From: Brevundimonas sp.
Lineage (GTDB): Bacteria > Pseudomonadota > Alphaproteobacteria > Caulobacterales > Caulobacteraceae
Direction: 5' to 3'
Length of the DNA stretch: 64,000 bases
Assembly: GCF_013912005.1 (NCBI RefSeq)
Contig: NZ_JACESB010000002.1
Span: 1-64,000 of the forward strand
Positions 8,417 to 17,767 of the stretch are shown in pieces. The notes beneath the pieces are model-generated. The model was not told where the DNA came from. It searched no databases and was given only the letters and a program-made list of their open reading frames with translations. Position numbers and translations under genes: made by a program. Numbering within the stretch: the first letter of the stretch is position 1; every line of letters begins with the position of its first letter.

Positions 8417-9217
8417 TCAGAGCTTGCTGCGCAGGGACCAGAGTTCGGGGAAGCAGCGGCGCTGCAGGGTCTCGGCCAGATAGGCCACCCCCGCGGTGCC
8501 GCCGGTGCCGGGGCGGCGGCCGATGATGCGCTCGACGGTGACCACATGCTTGTGCCGCCAGGTGAGCAGGGCGTCGTCCAGATCGACCAGCTTCTCGGCC
8601 AGCTGGTAGAGCGGCCACCAGCGGGCGGTGTCGCGATAGACCTCCAGCCAGGCCGCCTCGACGGCCTCGGAGGGTTCGTACGGCTGGCGGACGTCGCGGT
8701 TCAGCACCGCGGCCGGCACCGGCAGGCCGGCGGCGGCGAGCTGGGACAGGGCGTCGTCGTAGAGGCTGGGGGCGGCCAGCGCCGCCTCGAGGGCGGCGTG
8801 GGCGTGGGGGCGGTGTTCGTGGAAGCGCAGGAAACGCGCGTCCTTGAGGCCGAGCATGTATTCGAAGCGGCGGAACTGGTCGCTCTGGAAGCCGGAGGAG
8901 GTCCCGAGCTCGCGGCGGAAGCGCAGGTAGTCGGCCGGGGTCATGGTGGCGAGGATGTCCCAGCTCAGGGTCATCACCGTCTGGATGCGGCTGATGCGGG
9001 CGAGGCTCTTGTAGGCGGGGACCAGGTCGCCGGCGCGGACCATGGACTGGGCCAGGGCCACCTCGTGCAGGATCTGCTTGAGCCACAGCTCCTTGGTCTG
9101 GTGGATGATGACGAACAGCATCTCGTCATGCTGGTCGGACAGCGGGTGCTGGGCGGCGAGCAGCTCGTCGAGGGCGAGGTAGCCGGAGTAGGTGATGTCG
9201 GCGGGGGCGTCGGTCAT
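8417..9217 (-). CDS. kynA: Tryptophan 2,3-dioxygenase
   Basis: Heme enzyme opening the indole ring of L-tryptophan to N-formylkynurenine, the first step of the kynurenine pathway. The 266-aa length is normal for the bacterial enzyme. Visible signatures are ITYSGYLALDELL, the substrate-pocket helix MLFVIIHQTKELWLKQ, SSGFQSDQFRRFEYMLG, the heme-ligand region LTWRHKHVVTVERIIG and the glycine loop GTGGTAGVAYL. No kynB or kynU is next to it in this window. Confidence 0.95.
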   Translation of the reverse strand: MTDAPADITYSGYLALDELLAAQHPLSDQHDEMLFVIIHQTKELWLKQILHEVALAQSMVRAGDLVPAYKSLARISRIQTVMTLSWDILATMTPADYLRFRRELGTSSGFQSDQFRRFEYMLGLKDARFLRFHEHRPHAHAALEAALAAPSLYDDALSQLAAAGLPVPAAVLNRDVRQPYEPSEAVEAAWLEVYRDTARWWPLYQLAEKLVDLDDALLTWRHKHVVTVERIIGRRPGTGGTAGVAYLAETLQRRCFPELWSLRSKL

Positions 9218-9248
9218 GGGCGACCTATCGCCCGGGCGGCGGCCGGGC

Positions 9249-9518
9249 TCAAGGTTCGTCGGCCCCGTCGCGGCCGGGATCGAAGGTGTTGTCGACCCGG
9301 TCGTCCCAGCCCTCGCGGTCGGACTTGAAGGCCAGGGCCATCAGCCCCCAGGCGAGGCCGACCGTGCCGAGGACGCCGAGGGACAGGGCGATCCAGCCGT
9401 GGATCGACAGGTCGCCCCCGCCGATGGCGGCCCAGACGGCGGCGAAGCCCCAGGTGGCGACGGCGGCGACCAGCAGGGCGAGGAACAGGTTGAGGGCGAA
9501 GCGCAGCAGGGCGGGCAT
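9249..9518 (-). CDS. Hypothetical small two-helix membrane protein
   Basis: 89 aa with two membrane segments (about residues 5-32 and 42-64), a short loop between them and an acidic C-terminal tail (WDDRVDNTFDPGRDGADEP). No family recognised. It lies between kynA and the SulP transporter on the same strand with short gaps (31 and 38 bases). Confidence 0.65.
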   Translation of the reverse strand: MPALLRFALNLFLALLVAAVATWGFAAVWAAIGGGDLSIHGWIALSLGVLGTVGLAWGLMALAFKSDREGWDDRVDNTFDPGRDGADEP

Positions 9519-9556
9519 GGCCGCAGACTAGCACCCGAACGCCGCCTGTCGTTCCC

Positions 9557-11041
9557 TCAGTGCGCCCCGGCGCCGGCCGGCAGGTGCATCTTCCCGAAGC
9601 GGCCGACCCGCTCGACCAGGGTGCGGGCGGCGGCGTTCATGCCGGCGACGTGGACCTCGGCCCCCTGGCGGCGATAGCGGAACACCACCTTGTCGACGGC
9701 GGCGACGCCGGTGAGGTCCCAGAGATGGGCGTCGGACAGGTCGATCTCGACCCGCGTCGGATGGCCGTGGTGCTCGAAGCTGGCGGCGAACAGGTCGGCC
9801 GAGGCGAAGAACAGGTTGCCGCTGACGCGGTAGCGCAGGCGGCCGTCCTCGAGGACGGGGATCTCCTCGACGACGAGGGTCTTGCCGACCTTGCGCATGA
9901 AGAAGATCGCCGACAGCACCACGCCAAGGACCACGCCCTTCGAGAGATCGTGGGTGAGGACCACGGTGACGGTGGTGGCGACCATGACGATCGAGGACTG
10001 CAGCGGCGTCGAGCGCAGGTTCAGCACCGACTTCCAGTCGAAGGTGCCGATCGAGACCATGATCATCACGGCGACGAGGGCGGCCATCGGAATGCGGGCG
10101 ACCTGGTCCTGCAGCACGAGGATCAGGAACAGCAGGAACAGGCCGGCCCACAGGGTCGACAGCCGGCCGCGGGCGCCGGAGGTGACGTTGATGATCGACT
10201 GGCCGATCATGGCGCAGCCGGCCATGCCGCCGAACAGGCCGGCGGCGATGTTGGCGACGCCCTGGCCGCGGGTCTCGCGGTCCTTGTCGGACGGGGTGTC
10301 GGTGATGTCGTCCAGCAGGTTGGCGGTGAGCAGGCTCTCCAGCAGGCCGACGAAGGCGAGGGTGGCCGACACCGGGGCGATGATCGCCAGGGTCTCCCAG
10401 GTCAGGGGCACCATGGGGAGGTGGAACATCGGAAGGGTCGAGGGCATCTCGCCCATGTCGCCGACGGTGCGCACGTCCACGCCGCTCCAGACCACGAAGC
10501 CGCTGAGCAGGACGATGGCGACGAGCGGCGAGGGCACGGCGCGGGTGATCCGCGGCAGGCCGTAGATGATCGCCAGGCCGGCGGCGACGAGGGCGAAGGT
10601 CTGCCAGTTGGCCCCGATCAGCTCGGGCAGCTGGGCCATGAAGATCAGTACGGCGAGCGAGTTGACGAAGCCGGTCATCACGCTGCGCGAGACGAATTTG
10701 ATGTAGCGGCCGAGGCGCAGCAGGCCGACGCCGATCTGGATGACGCCGCACAGGATGGAGGCGGCGAACAGGTATTCGAGGCCGTGGTCGCGCACGAGGG
10801 TGACCATCACCAGGGCCATGGCCCCGGTGGCGGCGCTGATCATGGCCGGCCGGCCGCCGGTGAAGGCGATGGTCACGGCGATGACGAAGCTGGCGTAGAG
10901 GCCGACGGCGGGATCGACGCCGGCGATGATCGAGAAGGCGATGGCCTCGGGGATCAGGGCGAGGGCGACGACCGTGCCGGCCAGCAGGTCCTTGCGAGGA
11001 TTGGCCAGCCACTGCTGGCGGGCGGAGGCGAAGACGGACAT
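9557..11041 (-). CDS. SulP-family inorganic anion transporter with STAS domain
   Basis: 494-aa permease of the SLC26/SulP family, which carries sulfate, bicarbonate or dicarboxylates. The N-terminal two thirds is membrane domain; [31 protein letters not shown]... contains the family start and the ALIPEA motif, and [13 protein letters not shown] lies in the core. The last about 120 residues form a STAS domain ([23 protein letters not shown]). The substrate cannot be told from sequence. Some shorter SulP proteins with this layout pair with carbonic anhydrase as bicarbonate transporters, but no such gene is adjacent. Confidence 0.9.
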   Translation of the reverse strand: MSVFASARQQWLANPRKDLLAGTVVALALIPEAIAFSIIAGVDPAVGLYASFVIAVTIAFTGGRPAMISAATGAMALVMVTLVRDHGLEYLFAASILCGVIQIGVGLLRLGRYIKFVSRSVMTGFVNSLAVLIFMAQLPELIGANWQTFALVAAGLAIIYGLPRITRAVPSPLVAIVLLSGFVVWSGVDVRTVGDMGEMPSTLPMFHLPMVPLTWETLAIIAPVSATLAFVGLLESLLTANLLDDITDTPSDKDRETRGQGVANIAAGLFGGMAGCAMIGQSIINVTSGARGRLSTLWAGLFLLFLILVLQDQVARIPMAALVAVMIMVSIGTFDWKSVLNLRSTPLQSSIVMVATTVTVVLTHDLSKGVVLGVVLSAIFFMRKVGKTLVVEEIPVLEDGRLRYRVSGNLFFASADLFAASFEHHGHPTRVEIDLSDAHLWDLTGVAAVDKVVFRYRRQGAEVHVAGMNAAARTLVERVGRFGKMHLPAGAGAH

Positions 11042-11210
11042 GTGTTGCTCGAACGACGTACGCCGCCGCCGGCGCGAGCCGGGCGTTGCTGTCGGGGCGT
11101 GTCAGGTTTCCCGGCGGATCGGCGGCCGGGGTAGCCACCCGGCGGGGCCGGGTCCGTGTGTCGCGCCGCTGATGCATGGGCGCGGCGCGAAAAGCAACAG
11201 GTCCGGGTCG

Positions 11211-11234
11211 CGGGCGCGGCTCAGACCGCGCCCG
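11211..11234 (-). terminator. Hairpin downstream of ydbL
   Basis: A 9-bp GC stem CGGGCGCGG / CCGCGCCCG with a six-base loop lies just after the ydbL stop. It lacks an adjoining U-tract, so intrinsic termination is uncertain. Confidence 0.4.
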
Positions 11235-11240
11235 TGGGCG

Positions 11241-11621
11241 TCAGCGCTGGACCCACTGGCCCTGGGCGTTGCGGTACCACTGGCCCGAGCTGATGCGCGG
11301 CAGGACGATGGTCTCGAAGGCGCGGGCCGCGGCGACGTCGACGGAGACGCCGGTCTCCTGGGCGGCCCGGGCGTAGACCTGGCGGCGACCTTCGTTGACG
11401 GCCTGCACGGCCGCGGTCAGCTGCGGATCGGAGCTGCCGGTGCGGAAGGCCAGGTAGCCGGTGGCCAGCTCGCCGACCTCGCCGCGCGCCTTGGCGGCGT
11501 CGACCATCGCCTTCTGCTCGGCGGTCTGGGCGAAGGCCGCGCCCGCGGCCACGCCGAGCGCGGCGATCGCCGCCGTCACGACGAAGAGCTTGCGGAAAGT
11601 CATGGCGGTAGCCTTTCGCAT
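11241..11621 (-). CDS. ydbL: YdbL/DUF1318-family periplasmic protein
   Basis: 126-aa exported protein with a cleavable signal (hydrophobic run ending AAGAAFAQ). The mature part carries the DUF1318 pattern [17 protein letters not shown] and [20 protein letters not shown]. In E. coli, ydbH-ynbE-ydbL encode a trans-envelope phospholipid transport bridge, with YdbL proposed to modulate it; the same order is found here. The ATG at 11621 overlaps the ynbE stop by one base (TGATG). A second ATG at 11603 has a better Shine-Dalgarno (AAAGG) and would give 120 aa. Confidence 0.88.
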   Translation of the reverse strand: MRKATAMTFRKLFVVTAAIAALGVAAGAAFAQTAEQKAMVDAAKARGEVGELATGYLAFRTGSSDPQLTAAVQAVNEGRRQVYARAAQETGVSVDVAAARAFETIVLPRISSGQWYRNAQGQWVQR

Positions 11622-11812
11622 CAGAACAGGTTCGGGTTTTCGCGCAGGAGCTCCTGGAGCTCCTGGTCGAGGCGGACGCGCACGTCGGCGTCCAGCTTGG
11701 CGTAGATCTGGATGGGGTCGACCTGCAGCCGGACGGTCGGCGTGCAGGCCGCGGCGCCGAGGGCCACAAGGCCTGCGAGGGCGACGGTTCTGCGCGTCTT
11801 CTGCCGGGTCAT
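11621..11812 (-). CDS. ynbE: YnbE-family outer-membrane lipoprotein
   Basis: 63-aa lipoprotein: signal peptide, lipobox GAAAC, then [30 protein letters not shown], typical of YnbE. In E. coli, YnbE forms the outer-membrane end of the YdbH bridge. It sits between ydbH and ydbL and is translationally coupled to the latter. Confidence 0.88.
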   Translation of the reverse strand: MTRQKTRRTVALAGLVALGAAACTPTVRLQVDPIQIYAKLDADVRVRLDQELQELLRENPNLF

Positions 11813-11890
11813 GATCGGGGCTCCATGCGGGATCGCCGCCCGTTTAACGCCAGCGAGGGTGAACGGGTTCTGAACGGCCGAGCTGGCATG

Positions 11891-14800
11891 TCAGGGCGTC
11901 TCCGCCGGCTCGCCGTTGCGGGCGCGGTTGTACGCCAGCAGGTCGCTGACCAGCTGGTTGGCGTTGAGGGTGGTGTCGAGGGTCAGGTCGATGCCGGTGC
12001 CGGAGGGCAGGGGCAGCTCCCGGTTCAGGAACTCGCGGCTGATGAACTCGGCGATCGACACCCGCAGCTCCCGGCGCTGCGGCGGGTCGTGGCGGCCGCG
12101 GATGCGGAACAGCACGCCGAGGCGGCCGGCGTCGAGGCTGTTGACCTCGGCCGAGAGGATGTCGAAGGCGAGGTTCTCCATCGCCTGGTAGGCCAGATCC
12201 TGCACCGTGTTGGGCGGCACCGCCTCGCCGCCGCCGCCGGCCTCGAGGCCGCTGAGCGCCTCGCGCTGGATCGACAGGCGGCCGGGCTGGACGGCGTACA
12301 GGCTCCCGCCGGCGATGCGCAGGCCAAGGGCCGGATCCCAGGTGAAGGGAAGCCGCCCGGAGACGACCGCGTCGATGCTGACCTTGTCGCCAAAGCCGGC
12401 CCCGGCGAGAGCCTGGCCCAGCTGCACGTTCTCGAGCACCAGCACGCCCCCGAAGGCGCGGGTGCGGTCGAGCGGCACCGAGAAGGGCTCGACCCGGAGG
12501 ACCCCGCCGGCGGCCTCGACCTCGCCGCCCTCCACGGTGACGGCCCCGGCGTCCAGCCCGAAGGTCAGGGCGACGTCGGTCAGCGGGGCGACGGACTCGA
12601 TGCTGTCGGCGGTGAGGCGCTGCCCCGGCGCGGTGACGAGGGGGGCCAGGCTGGTGAAGTCGAGGGTTCCCCGCAGCCCCTTCACCGGGCCCGCGGGGCT
12701 GACGAAGTCGAGGCCGGGGATGGTCAGCCGGCCGCGGCTGGAGCCTTCGGCGCCGTCGCGCCAGTCGACCCGTCCCTCGAAGCTGACCGAGCCGGCCGCC
12801 GGGGAGGCGACGAAATCCTCGACCAGCGGGCTGAGATCGGCCGGCTGGAGGCCGTCCTCGGCGAAGACGATCGCCGGCGCGGAGATGTCCAGACCGCCGG
12901 CGCCGGCGGCGCCGTCGTGGGCGATCGTCAGGCGGCCGAGCCCGGTCCTCCCGCGGGCGAGATCGAAGGCGCCGTCCCAGCGCTCGTCGGCCAGCCGGAC
13001 CGCGCCCGCGGCCTGCACGGGGTTGAAGCGGGCGGGGTCGGTCAGGTCGACGACCGTCGCCTCCCGCGCCCGGAGCTCGAGGCCGATCCCGCGGGATCCG
13101 CCGGTGGCGGTCAGGGCCCCGCCCGCCTTGCGCACGCCGATGGCGAGGAAGGGGGCGTCGAGATCGACTCCCTGCAGCCGGGCCTCGGACCGCCAGGCGC
13201 CGCCGCTGGCGGTGAGCAGGGGACGATCCGACGGGCAGAGGGCGCCGGACAGGTCGGTCACGTCGTTCTCGCCCAGCTCCAGCCGCTCGACCGTGACCGC
13301 CGAGCAGCCGGCGGCGGCGTAGGTGAGGCGGCCGTCGGTCGAGGCGAGTTCGCCGCGGGTCTCGAGGCGGACGCCGCGCCCGAGGTCGAAGTCGAGCGCG
13401 GCCCGGCCGTCCACGGCGGCGGTGAAGCCGCCGGGGGTCAGACGCCAGCGCGGGATCGAGACGGCGGCCTCCGGCAGGCCGCGGCCGCGCTCCGCCGTCA
13501 GGCTCAGGGCGCCGCCCCCGGCCGCGCCGCCCGCGGCCGCGAACAGGGGCGTCGCCGCCGGGGCGAGGGTGAGGACGCCGCCGTTGGCCGGGCGGACCCG
13601 GGCGGGCGCGCCGAGCGTCAGCCGGGTGCCGGAGCCGCCGGCCTCAAGGCGGAAGGCGGGGACGGAGACGGAGAAGTCCGCCAGCGCCTGCTTCATCGCC
13701 GCGAGGTCTGGCAGGTCGTCGCCGGAGGCCGGACCGAACAGCGGCCAGGCCCCGTGGCCGGCCTGCAGCCGGCCGTCCAGGCGGAGGCGGAGGCCGGCGT
13801 CGGCGACGAGGTCGAGGCCGGCCGCGCCGCGCACCTGGCCCAGGACCAGGTCGCCCTGCGACAGGCGGCCGGCGGCGAGCGTCACCGGCCCGCGGGCCTC
13901 GACGGCGGATCCCCGCCCGCCGAGCGTGAGGCGGGGGCTGCGCACGGCCAGATCGGCGAGACGGACTCCCGCCAGGGCGCCGGAAGCGGCGGAGGCGGCG
14001 GCGGCGCCGTCCATCCGCCAGGCGAGACCGTCGCCGCCGCGCGAGACGGCGACGCGGGCGCCGGTCAGGTCCAGGCGCGGGGCGGTCGCCGCGATCCCGC
14101 CGGCCAGCCCGTCGGCGCGCGCCTCGAGACGGCTGTCGCCCTCGATCCGGAAGGCGTCGATCCAGCCGGCGAGCGTCCCGTCGAAGTCGAGGCTGGACGC
14201 CAGCTTGCGCGCCGTCGTGTCGCCGACGGCGAAGCGGTCGGCGGTCAGCGCCGCCTGCAGCCGCGCGGCGCCGTCGCTGCGGCGCGAGCCCAGGTCCGGA
14301 TAGGGAAGGTCTCCGACGAGGCCGAGGCGCAGGGCCTCGCCGGACAGGCCGGGCGCGGCGGCGGCGGCCGCGGCAACTCCCGCCCGCACGGCGACCCGGT
14401 CGCCGGAGGTGGTCAGGTCGAGCGTCGCCGACAGGCCGCGGGCGGACAGGTCGCCGCTGCGCAGGTCCGCGGCCGGCATCCGGGCGCTCAGCCGCATCAG
14501 CCGGCCGTCGTCGATGCGCGCGTCGCCGTGAATCTCGGTCGGGCCGTAGTCGGTGGCGAGTCGCACCCGGGCGTCCTCGACCAGCACCAGGGGGCCCGGG
14601 GCCTCCGGGCGCGGCGGCCGGCGGGTGAAGCGCTCGACCAGCGGGTCCAGCGAGCCGAACGACAGCCGGCCGTCGACGGCGCTGACGCGGACCACCGGCC
14701 GGATCAGCCGGATGCGGCGCGGCGTGACGCCGAGGCCCCGGGCCGACCACGGGGCGCCGACCGCGAAATCGACCTCGACCCGCTCGACGGTCACCTCGGG

Positions 14801-15058
14801 ATCGGCGGGGTCGCCGATGCGCAGGCTGGCGACGAGGCTGTCGAGCTCGACCCGCTCGACCTGCATGTCGGCCTCGACGCCCTGCTGTTCCAGCCAGCCG
14901 ACCAGCAGCTGGCGGGTCGCGGCGCGTCGGTTCAGGTAGAGGGCGGCCAGCAGCACCGCGGCCGCGAGGACGATCACGCCCGCCACGAGCAGGAGACGGC
15001 GGAGCGCCGGCGGGAAACCGGACGGCCGGGCCGGGGCGGGGGACGCCGGTGCGTTCAT
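11891..15058 (-). CDS. ydbH: YdbH-family AsmA-like intermembrane phospholipid transport protein
   Basis: 1055 aa with one N-terminal membrane anchor (about residues 22-45, RLLLVAGVIVLAAAVLLAALYL) followed by a very long periplasmic beta-rich region of the AsmA/TamB/YhdP class. Such proteins form a hydrophobic groove bridging inner and outer membranes. The C-terminal part, with FDILSAEVNSLDAGRLGVLFRIRGRHDPP and FNRELPLPSGTGIDL-like text, matches the YdbH end (LDTTLNANQLVSDLL). ynbE and ydbL follow at once, which settles the assignment. The opposite strand is open for over 1100 codons, but this is a high-GC shadow. Confidence 0.9.
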   Translation of the reverse strand: MNAPASPAPARPSGFPPALRRLLLVAGVIVLAAAVLLAALYLNRRAATRQLLVGWLEQQGVEADMQVERVELDSLVASLRIGDPADPEVTVERVEVDFAVGAPWSARGLGVTPRRIRLIRPVVRVSAVDGRLSFGSLDPLVERFTRRPPRPEAPGPLVLVEDARVRLATDYGPTEIHGDARIDDGRLMRLSARMPAADLRSGDLSARGLSATLDLTTSGDRVAVRAGVAAAAAAAPGLSGEALRLGLVGDLPYPDLGSRRSDGAARLQAALTADRFAVGDTTARKLASSLDFDGTLAGWIDAFRIEGDSRLEARADGLAGGIAATAPRLDLTGARVAVSRGGDGLAWRMDGAAAASAASGALAGVRLADLAVRSPRLTLGGRGSAVEARGPVTLAAGRLSQGDLVLGQVRGAAGLDLVADAGLRLRLDGRLQAGHGAWPLFGPASGDDLPDLAAMKQALADFSVSVPAFRLEAGGSGTRLTLGAPARVRPANGGVLTLAPAATPLFAAAGGAAGGGALSLTAERGRGLPEAAVSIPRWRLTPGGFTAAVDGRAALDFDLGRGVRLETRGELASTDGRLTYAAAGCSAVTVERLELGENDVTDLSGALCPSDRPLLTASGGAWRSEARLQGVDLDAPFLAIGVRKAGGALTATGGSRGIGLELRAREATVVDLTDPARFNPVQAAGAVRLADERWDGAFDLARGRTGLGRLTIAHDGAAGAGGLDISAPAIVFAEDGLQPADLSPLVEDFVASPAAGSVSFEGRVDWRDGAEGSSRGRLTIPGLDFVSPAGPVKGLRGTLDFTSLAPLVTAPGQRLTADSIESVAPLTDVALTFGLDAGAVTVEGGEVEAAGGVLRVEPFSVPLDRTRAFGGVLVLENVQLGQALAGAGFGDKVSIDAVVSGRLPFTWDPALGLRIAGGSLYAVQPGRLSIQREALSGLEAGGGGEAVPPNTVQDLAYQAMENLAFDILSAEVNSLDAGRLGVLFRIRGRHDPPQRRELRVSIAEFISREFLNRELPLPSGTGIDLTLDTTLNANQLVSDLLAYNRARNGEPAETP

Positions 15059-15285
15059 GCCGGCTCCTTAGCGGGCGGACCGTGGCCGAGGGAAGCGGCT
15101 CGTGCGGACGCCGGGATGCGGCAGACTATAGGCGCGTGTCGATCGGGTCACAGTATAGTGGCGCATAAGTCACTTAGAGTGCAGGGAGGGCGGCGGGCGA
15201 TCGTGGACCGGAAACCGCGGCCAATCGACGGCGGAACGGTGGCGATTACATCGCCGAATGCTTGAGACACATCTGAAGGTCCGGA

Positions 15286-15327
15286 TACGGTTTACGTACG
15301 GTTACGGCTGCGGTTAACCCGCTGTAA
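15286..15327 (+). promoter_or_regulatory. Helically phased CGGTT repeats in the ydbH / M23 peptidase divergent region
   Basis: The 403-base gap 15059-15461 separates divergent ydbH and the M23 peptidase gene and must hold both promoters. CGGTT occurs at 15288, 15299 and 15311, that is at 11- and 12-base spacing on one face of the helix, within CGGTTTAC / CGGTTACG / CGGTTAAC. This suggests a tandem response-regulator site. TTAACCCGCTGTAAC (15314-15328) is a weak partial match to the CtrA site TTAA-N7-TTAA. On the minus side TATACT near 15150 could be a -10 for ydbH. Nothing else is evident in the gap. Confidence 0.4.
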
Positions 15328-15461
15328 CGATCTGGCTTCCCATGATGGGACAGACGGGCTATAGGGCCTGTCTCGCGCAGGGGTTCCGGTCGGGTCGTCC
15401 GGCGCGATCCTTGCTTGAGTGGCTTAGGACGCCGGCCGGCGTCGTTGTTTGTCGGGGACCG

Positions 15462-16814
15462 ATGGCTCAGTTCGATCCACGCCGCCAGCCGATGCGTATC
15501 GCCCCCCACGCCCTCACGGCGGTCGCGGCGATCTCGGTGGCGCTGCTCGCCGGTCGCGTTTACCAGCCCGCCCGGGCCGAAGAGGCCCCTCCTCTCACCG
15601 CCGCCGACATCGCCTATCTCGAGGCGCGCGCCTATGCGGCCGCCGGCGCTCCCGAGGGCCTCGGCGCCCCGGAGGCCATTCCCGTCCAGATCCGCCGCGG
15701 CGAGACCTTCGAGCAGGCCGTGCGCCGCACCGGCGTCGCCGCGGATGAAGCCTCCGCCGTCGCCGCCACCCTTTCCAACGCGATGGACGTCGCTTCGATC
15801 CCGGCCGGTCAACGTTTCGAGACCGCCATCGCCAAGCCGCGCGGCGGCCGGGGCGACGCCCGCCTGATCGGCCTGACCATGCGCACCGGCCCGGCCAGCC
15901 AGCTGACGGTGTCGCGCAGCTTCGACGGCGCCCTGCGCCTGCGGGCGCTGGAGGAGAAGGTCACCCACGAGACGGTGGTCCTGAGCGGCAAGGTCGAGGG
16001 TTCGCTGTCTCGCACCGCCCGCCGCGAGGGCGCCCCCGCCGGCATCGCCCGCGCCGCGGCCCGCCTGTTTTCGCACAAGTTCGACCTTGAGCGCGACATC
16101 CGCGCCAGCGACGAGTTCCGCTACGTCTTCGACCGCACCGTCACCGAGAGCGGCCGGACCATCGGCTCGGGCGACCTGCTGTACGCCGAGCTGAAGGGCG
16201 TGGCCTTCTACCGCTTCCAGCGCCCGGGTTCGGCCAAGGTCGAGTATTTCGACGCCACCGGGAAGAACACGCGGTCGGCCTTCATGCGCACGCCGCTGGA
16301 GCGGGGCTTCCGGGTCTCGTCCTCGTTCGGCTTCCGCCGTCACCCGATCGCCGGCTACCGCAAGATGCACCAGGGCATCGACTTCGCCGCCGGCATGGGT
16401 ACGCCGGTGATCGCGCCGGCCGACGGCGTCGTGGTCGAGGCGCGGCGCTGGGGCGGCTACGGCAACTGGCTGCGCATCCGCCATTCGAACGGCCTCGAGA
16501 GCGGCTACGGCCACCTGTCGCGCTACGCCTCGGGCATCCGCGCCGGCCAGCGCGTGCGGCAGGGCCAGGTGGTCGCCTACGTCGGCTCGACCGGCGCCTC
16601 GACCGGTCCGCACCTGCACTACGAAATCTGGCGTCGCGGCCAGCGGATCAATCCGGCGGGGGTGCGCACCGAGGAGGGCACGGTGCTCTCCGGGGCCGAG
16701 CTCGCCGCCTTCCGCGCCGAAAAGGCCCGCATCGACCGGATCATCGCCGCCGGCGGCGAGCGCCGCGCCCAGCAGCCGGCGCTGGCGGCCGGACTGAGAC
16801 CCGCCCGGACCTGA
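15462..16814 (+). CDS. M23-family metallopeptidase (LytM-type), exported
   Basis: 450-aa zinc peptidase or peptidase-like protein acting on peptidoglycan cross-links. A membrane/signal segment (about residues 14-34) is followed by a helical N-terminal domain, then the M23 domain. That domain has SSFGFRRHPIAGYRKMHQGIDFAAG (H303, D307, the HxxxD zinc pair), the GYGNWLRIRH strand, GYGHLSRY and HLHYEIW. All zinc ligands are visible, so it should be active rather than a LytM activator such as EnvC. ATGs at 15342 and 15492 are alternatives; 15462 leaves a short cytoplasmic stretch before the hydrophobic segment. Confidence 0.9.
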   Translation: MAQFDPRRQPMRIAPHALTAVAAISVALLAGRVYQPARAEEAPPLTAADIAYLEARAYAAAGAPEGLGAPEAIPVQIRRGETFEQAVRRTGVAADEASAVAATLSNAMDVASIPAGQRFETAIAKPRGGRGDARLIGLTMRTGPASQLTVSRSFDGALRLRALEEKVTHETVVLSGKVEGSLSRTARREGAPAGIARAAARLFSHKFDLERDIRASDEFRYVFDRTVTESGRTIGSGDLLYAELKGVAFYRFQRPGSAKVEYFDATGKNTRSAFMRTPLERGFRVSSSFGFRRHPIAGYRKMHQGIDFAAGMGTPVIAPADGVVVEARRWGGYGNWLRIRHSNGLESGYGHLSRYASGIRAGQRVRQGQVVAYVGSTGASTGPHLHYEIWRRGQRINPAGVRTEEGTVLSGAELAAFRAEKARIDRIIAAGGERRAQQPALAAGLRPART

Positions 16815-16876
16815 TCCGCGTCCATCGTGACGCCGCAATCCGCGAACAGGATGCGGCGATCGACGCTGGAGGCCGG

Positions 16877-17764
16877 ATGGCGAACCGACGACAGCTTCTG
16901 GGCGGCGCCCTCGGCGCCTTGCTGCCGGCCGGCGGCGTCCCCGCCCACGCCCGGGCGGCCTTCGCCTCGCGCCGTATCGCGGTGCAGACCCGCGGCCGCG
17001 GCCCCGACCTGATCCTGATCCCCGGACTCGCCTCGACCGCCGCCGTGTGGAGCCGCACCGCCGAGCGACTGGCGGGCCGACGCCGCCTGCACCTGGTGTC
17101 GGTGCGCGGCTTCGGGGAGCTGGAGGCCCAGGCCAATGCGGCGGGCGCCCTGACCAGCGCGGTCGCCGCCGAGCTCCGACGCTACATCGTCGACCAGGCG
17201 CTGGACCGCCCGGCGGTGATTGGCCATTCGATGGGCGGCCAGCTGGCCCTGCGCCTCGCGGCCGATGCCCCGGGGCGGGTGTCGCGGGTGATGGCGGTCG
17301 ACTCCTCCCCCTTCTTTCCGGCCCTGATCAGTCCCGAGGCGACCCTCGGCGACGTCGAGCCGATCGCGCGGGTCGCCTACCAGGCGGTGCAGTTTCTCGG
17401 CGACGAGGTGCTGCGCGCCCGCGGCGGGGATCTGGGGCTGGATCTCGGCGGCGCGTCCGACGCCCTGTTCGGCGCCGTGGGCTGGCAGGGCGGCGACCGC
17501 CGGGTGCTGGCCCAGGCCCTGTACGAGGTGATGACCGTCGACCTGCGCCGCCGGCTGCCCGAGATCGCCGCGCCGGTGACGGTCGCCTACGGCTGGAGCC
17601 CGGACCGCAACTCCCCGCGCAGCCGCACCGACGCCCTGTTCCGGCGGGCCTACGACGGGCTGCGCCGGCCGGCGACGTTCGAGCGCATCGAGGGGGCCGA
17701 GCACATGGTGATGATCGACCAGCCGGCGCGTTTCCACGCCGCCGTGGACCGGTTCCTGGCCTGA
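16877..17764 (+). CDS. Alpha/beta hydrolase, exported
   Basis: 295 aa. The N-terminus MANRRQLLGGALGALLPAGG has an R-R pair before a hydrophobic run, resembling a Tat signal, but the motif is incomplete. The fold shows the oxyanion stretch LILIPGLAST, the nucleophile elbow GHSMGG, a possible acid loop near SPDRN and the catalytic His region GAEHMVMIDQP. The substrate is unknown. It follows the M23 peptidase by 62 bases on the same strand. Confidence 0.85.
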   Translation: MANRRQLLGGALGALLPAGGVPAHARAAFASRRIAVQTRGRGPDLILIPGLASTAAVWSRTAERLAGRRRLHLVSVRGFGELEAQANAAGALTSAVAAELRRYIVDQALDRPAVIGHSMGGQLALRLAADAPGRVSRVMAVDSSPFFPALISPEATLGDVEPIARVAYQAVQFLGDEVLRARGGDLGLDLGGASDALFGAVGWQGGDRRVLAQALYEVMTVDLRRRLPEIAAPVTVAYGWSPDRNSPRSRTDALFRRAYDGLRRPATFERIEGAEHMVMIDQPARFHAAVDRFLA

Positions 17765-17767
17765 GCC

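Noticed and set aside
15314-15328. CtrA binding site.
   Set aside because: TTAA-N7 is followed by TAAC, not TTAA. Spacing or sequence is off by one, and the region is better explained by the phased CGGTT repeats.
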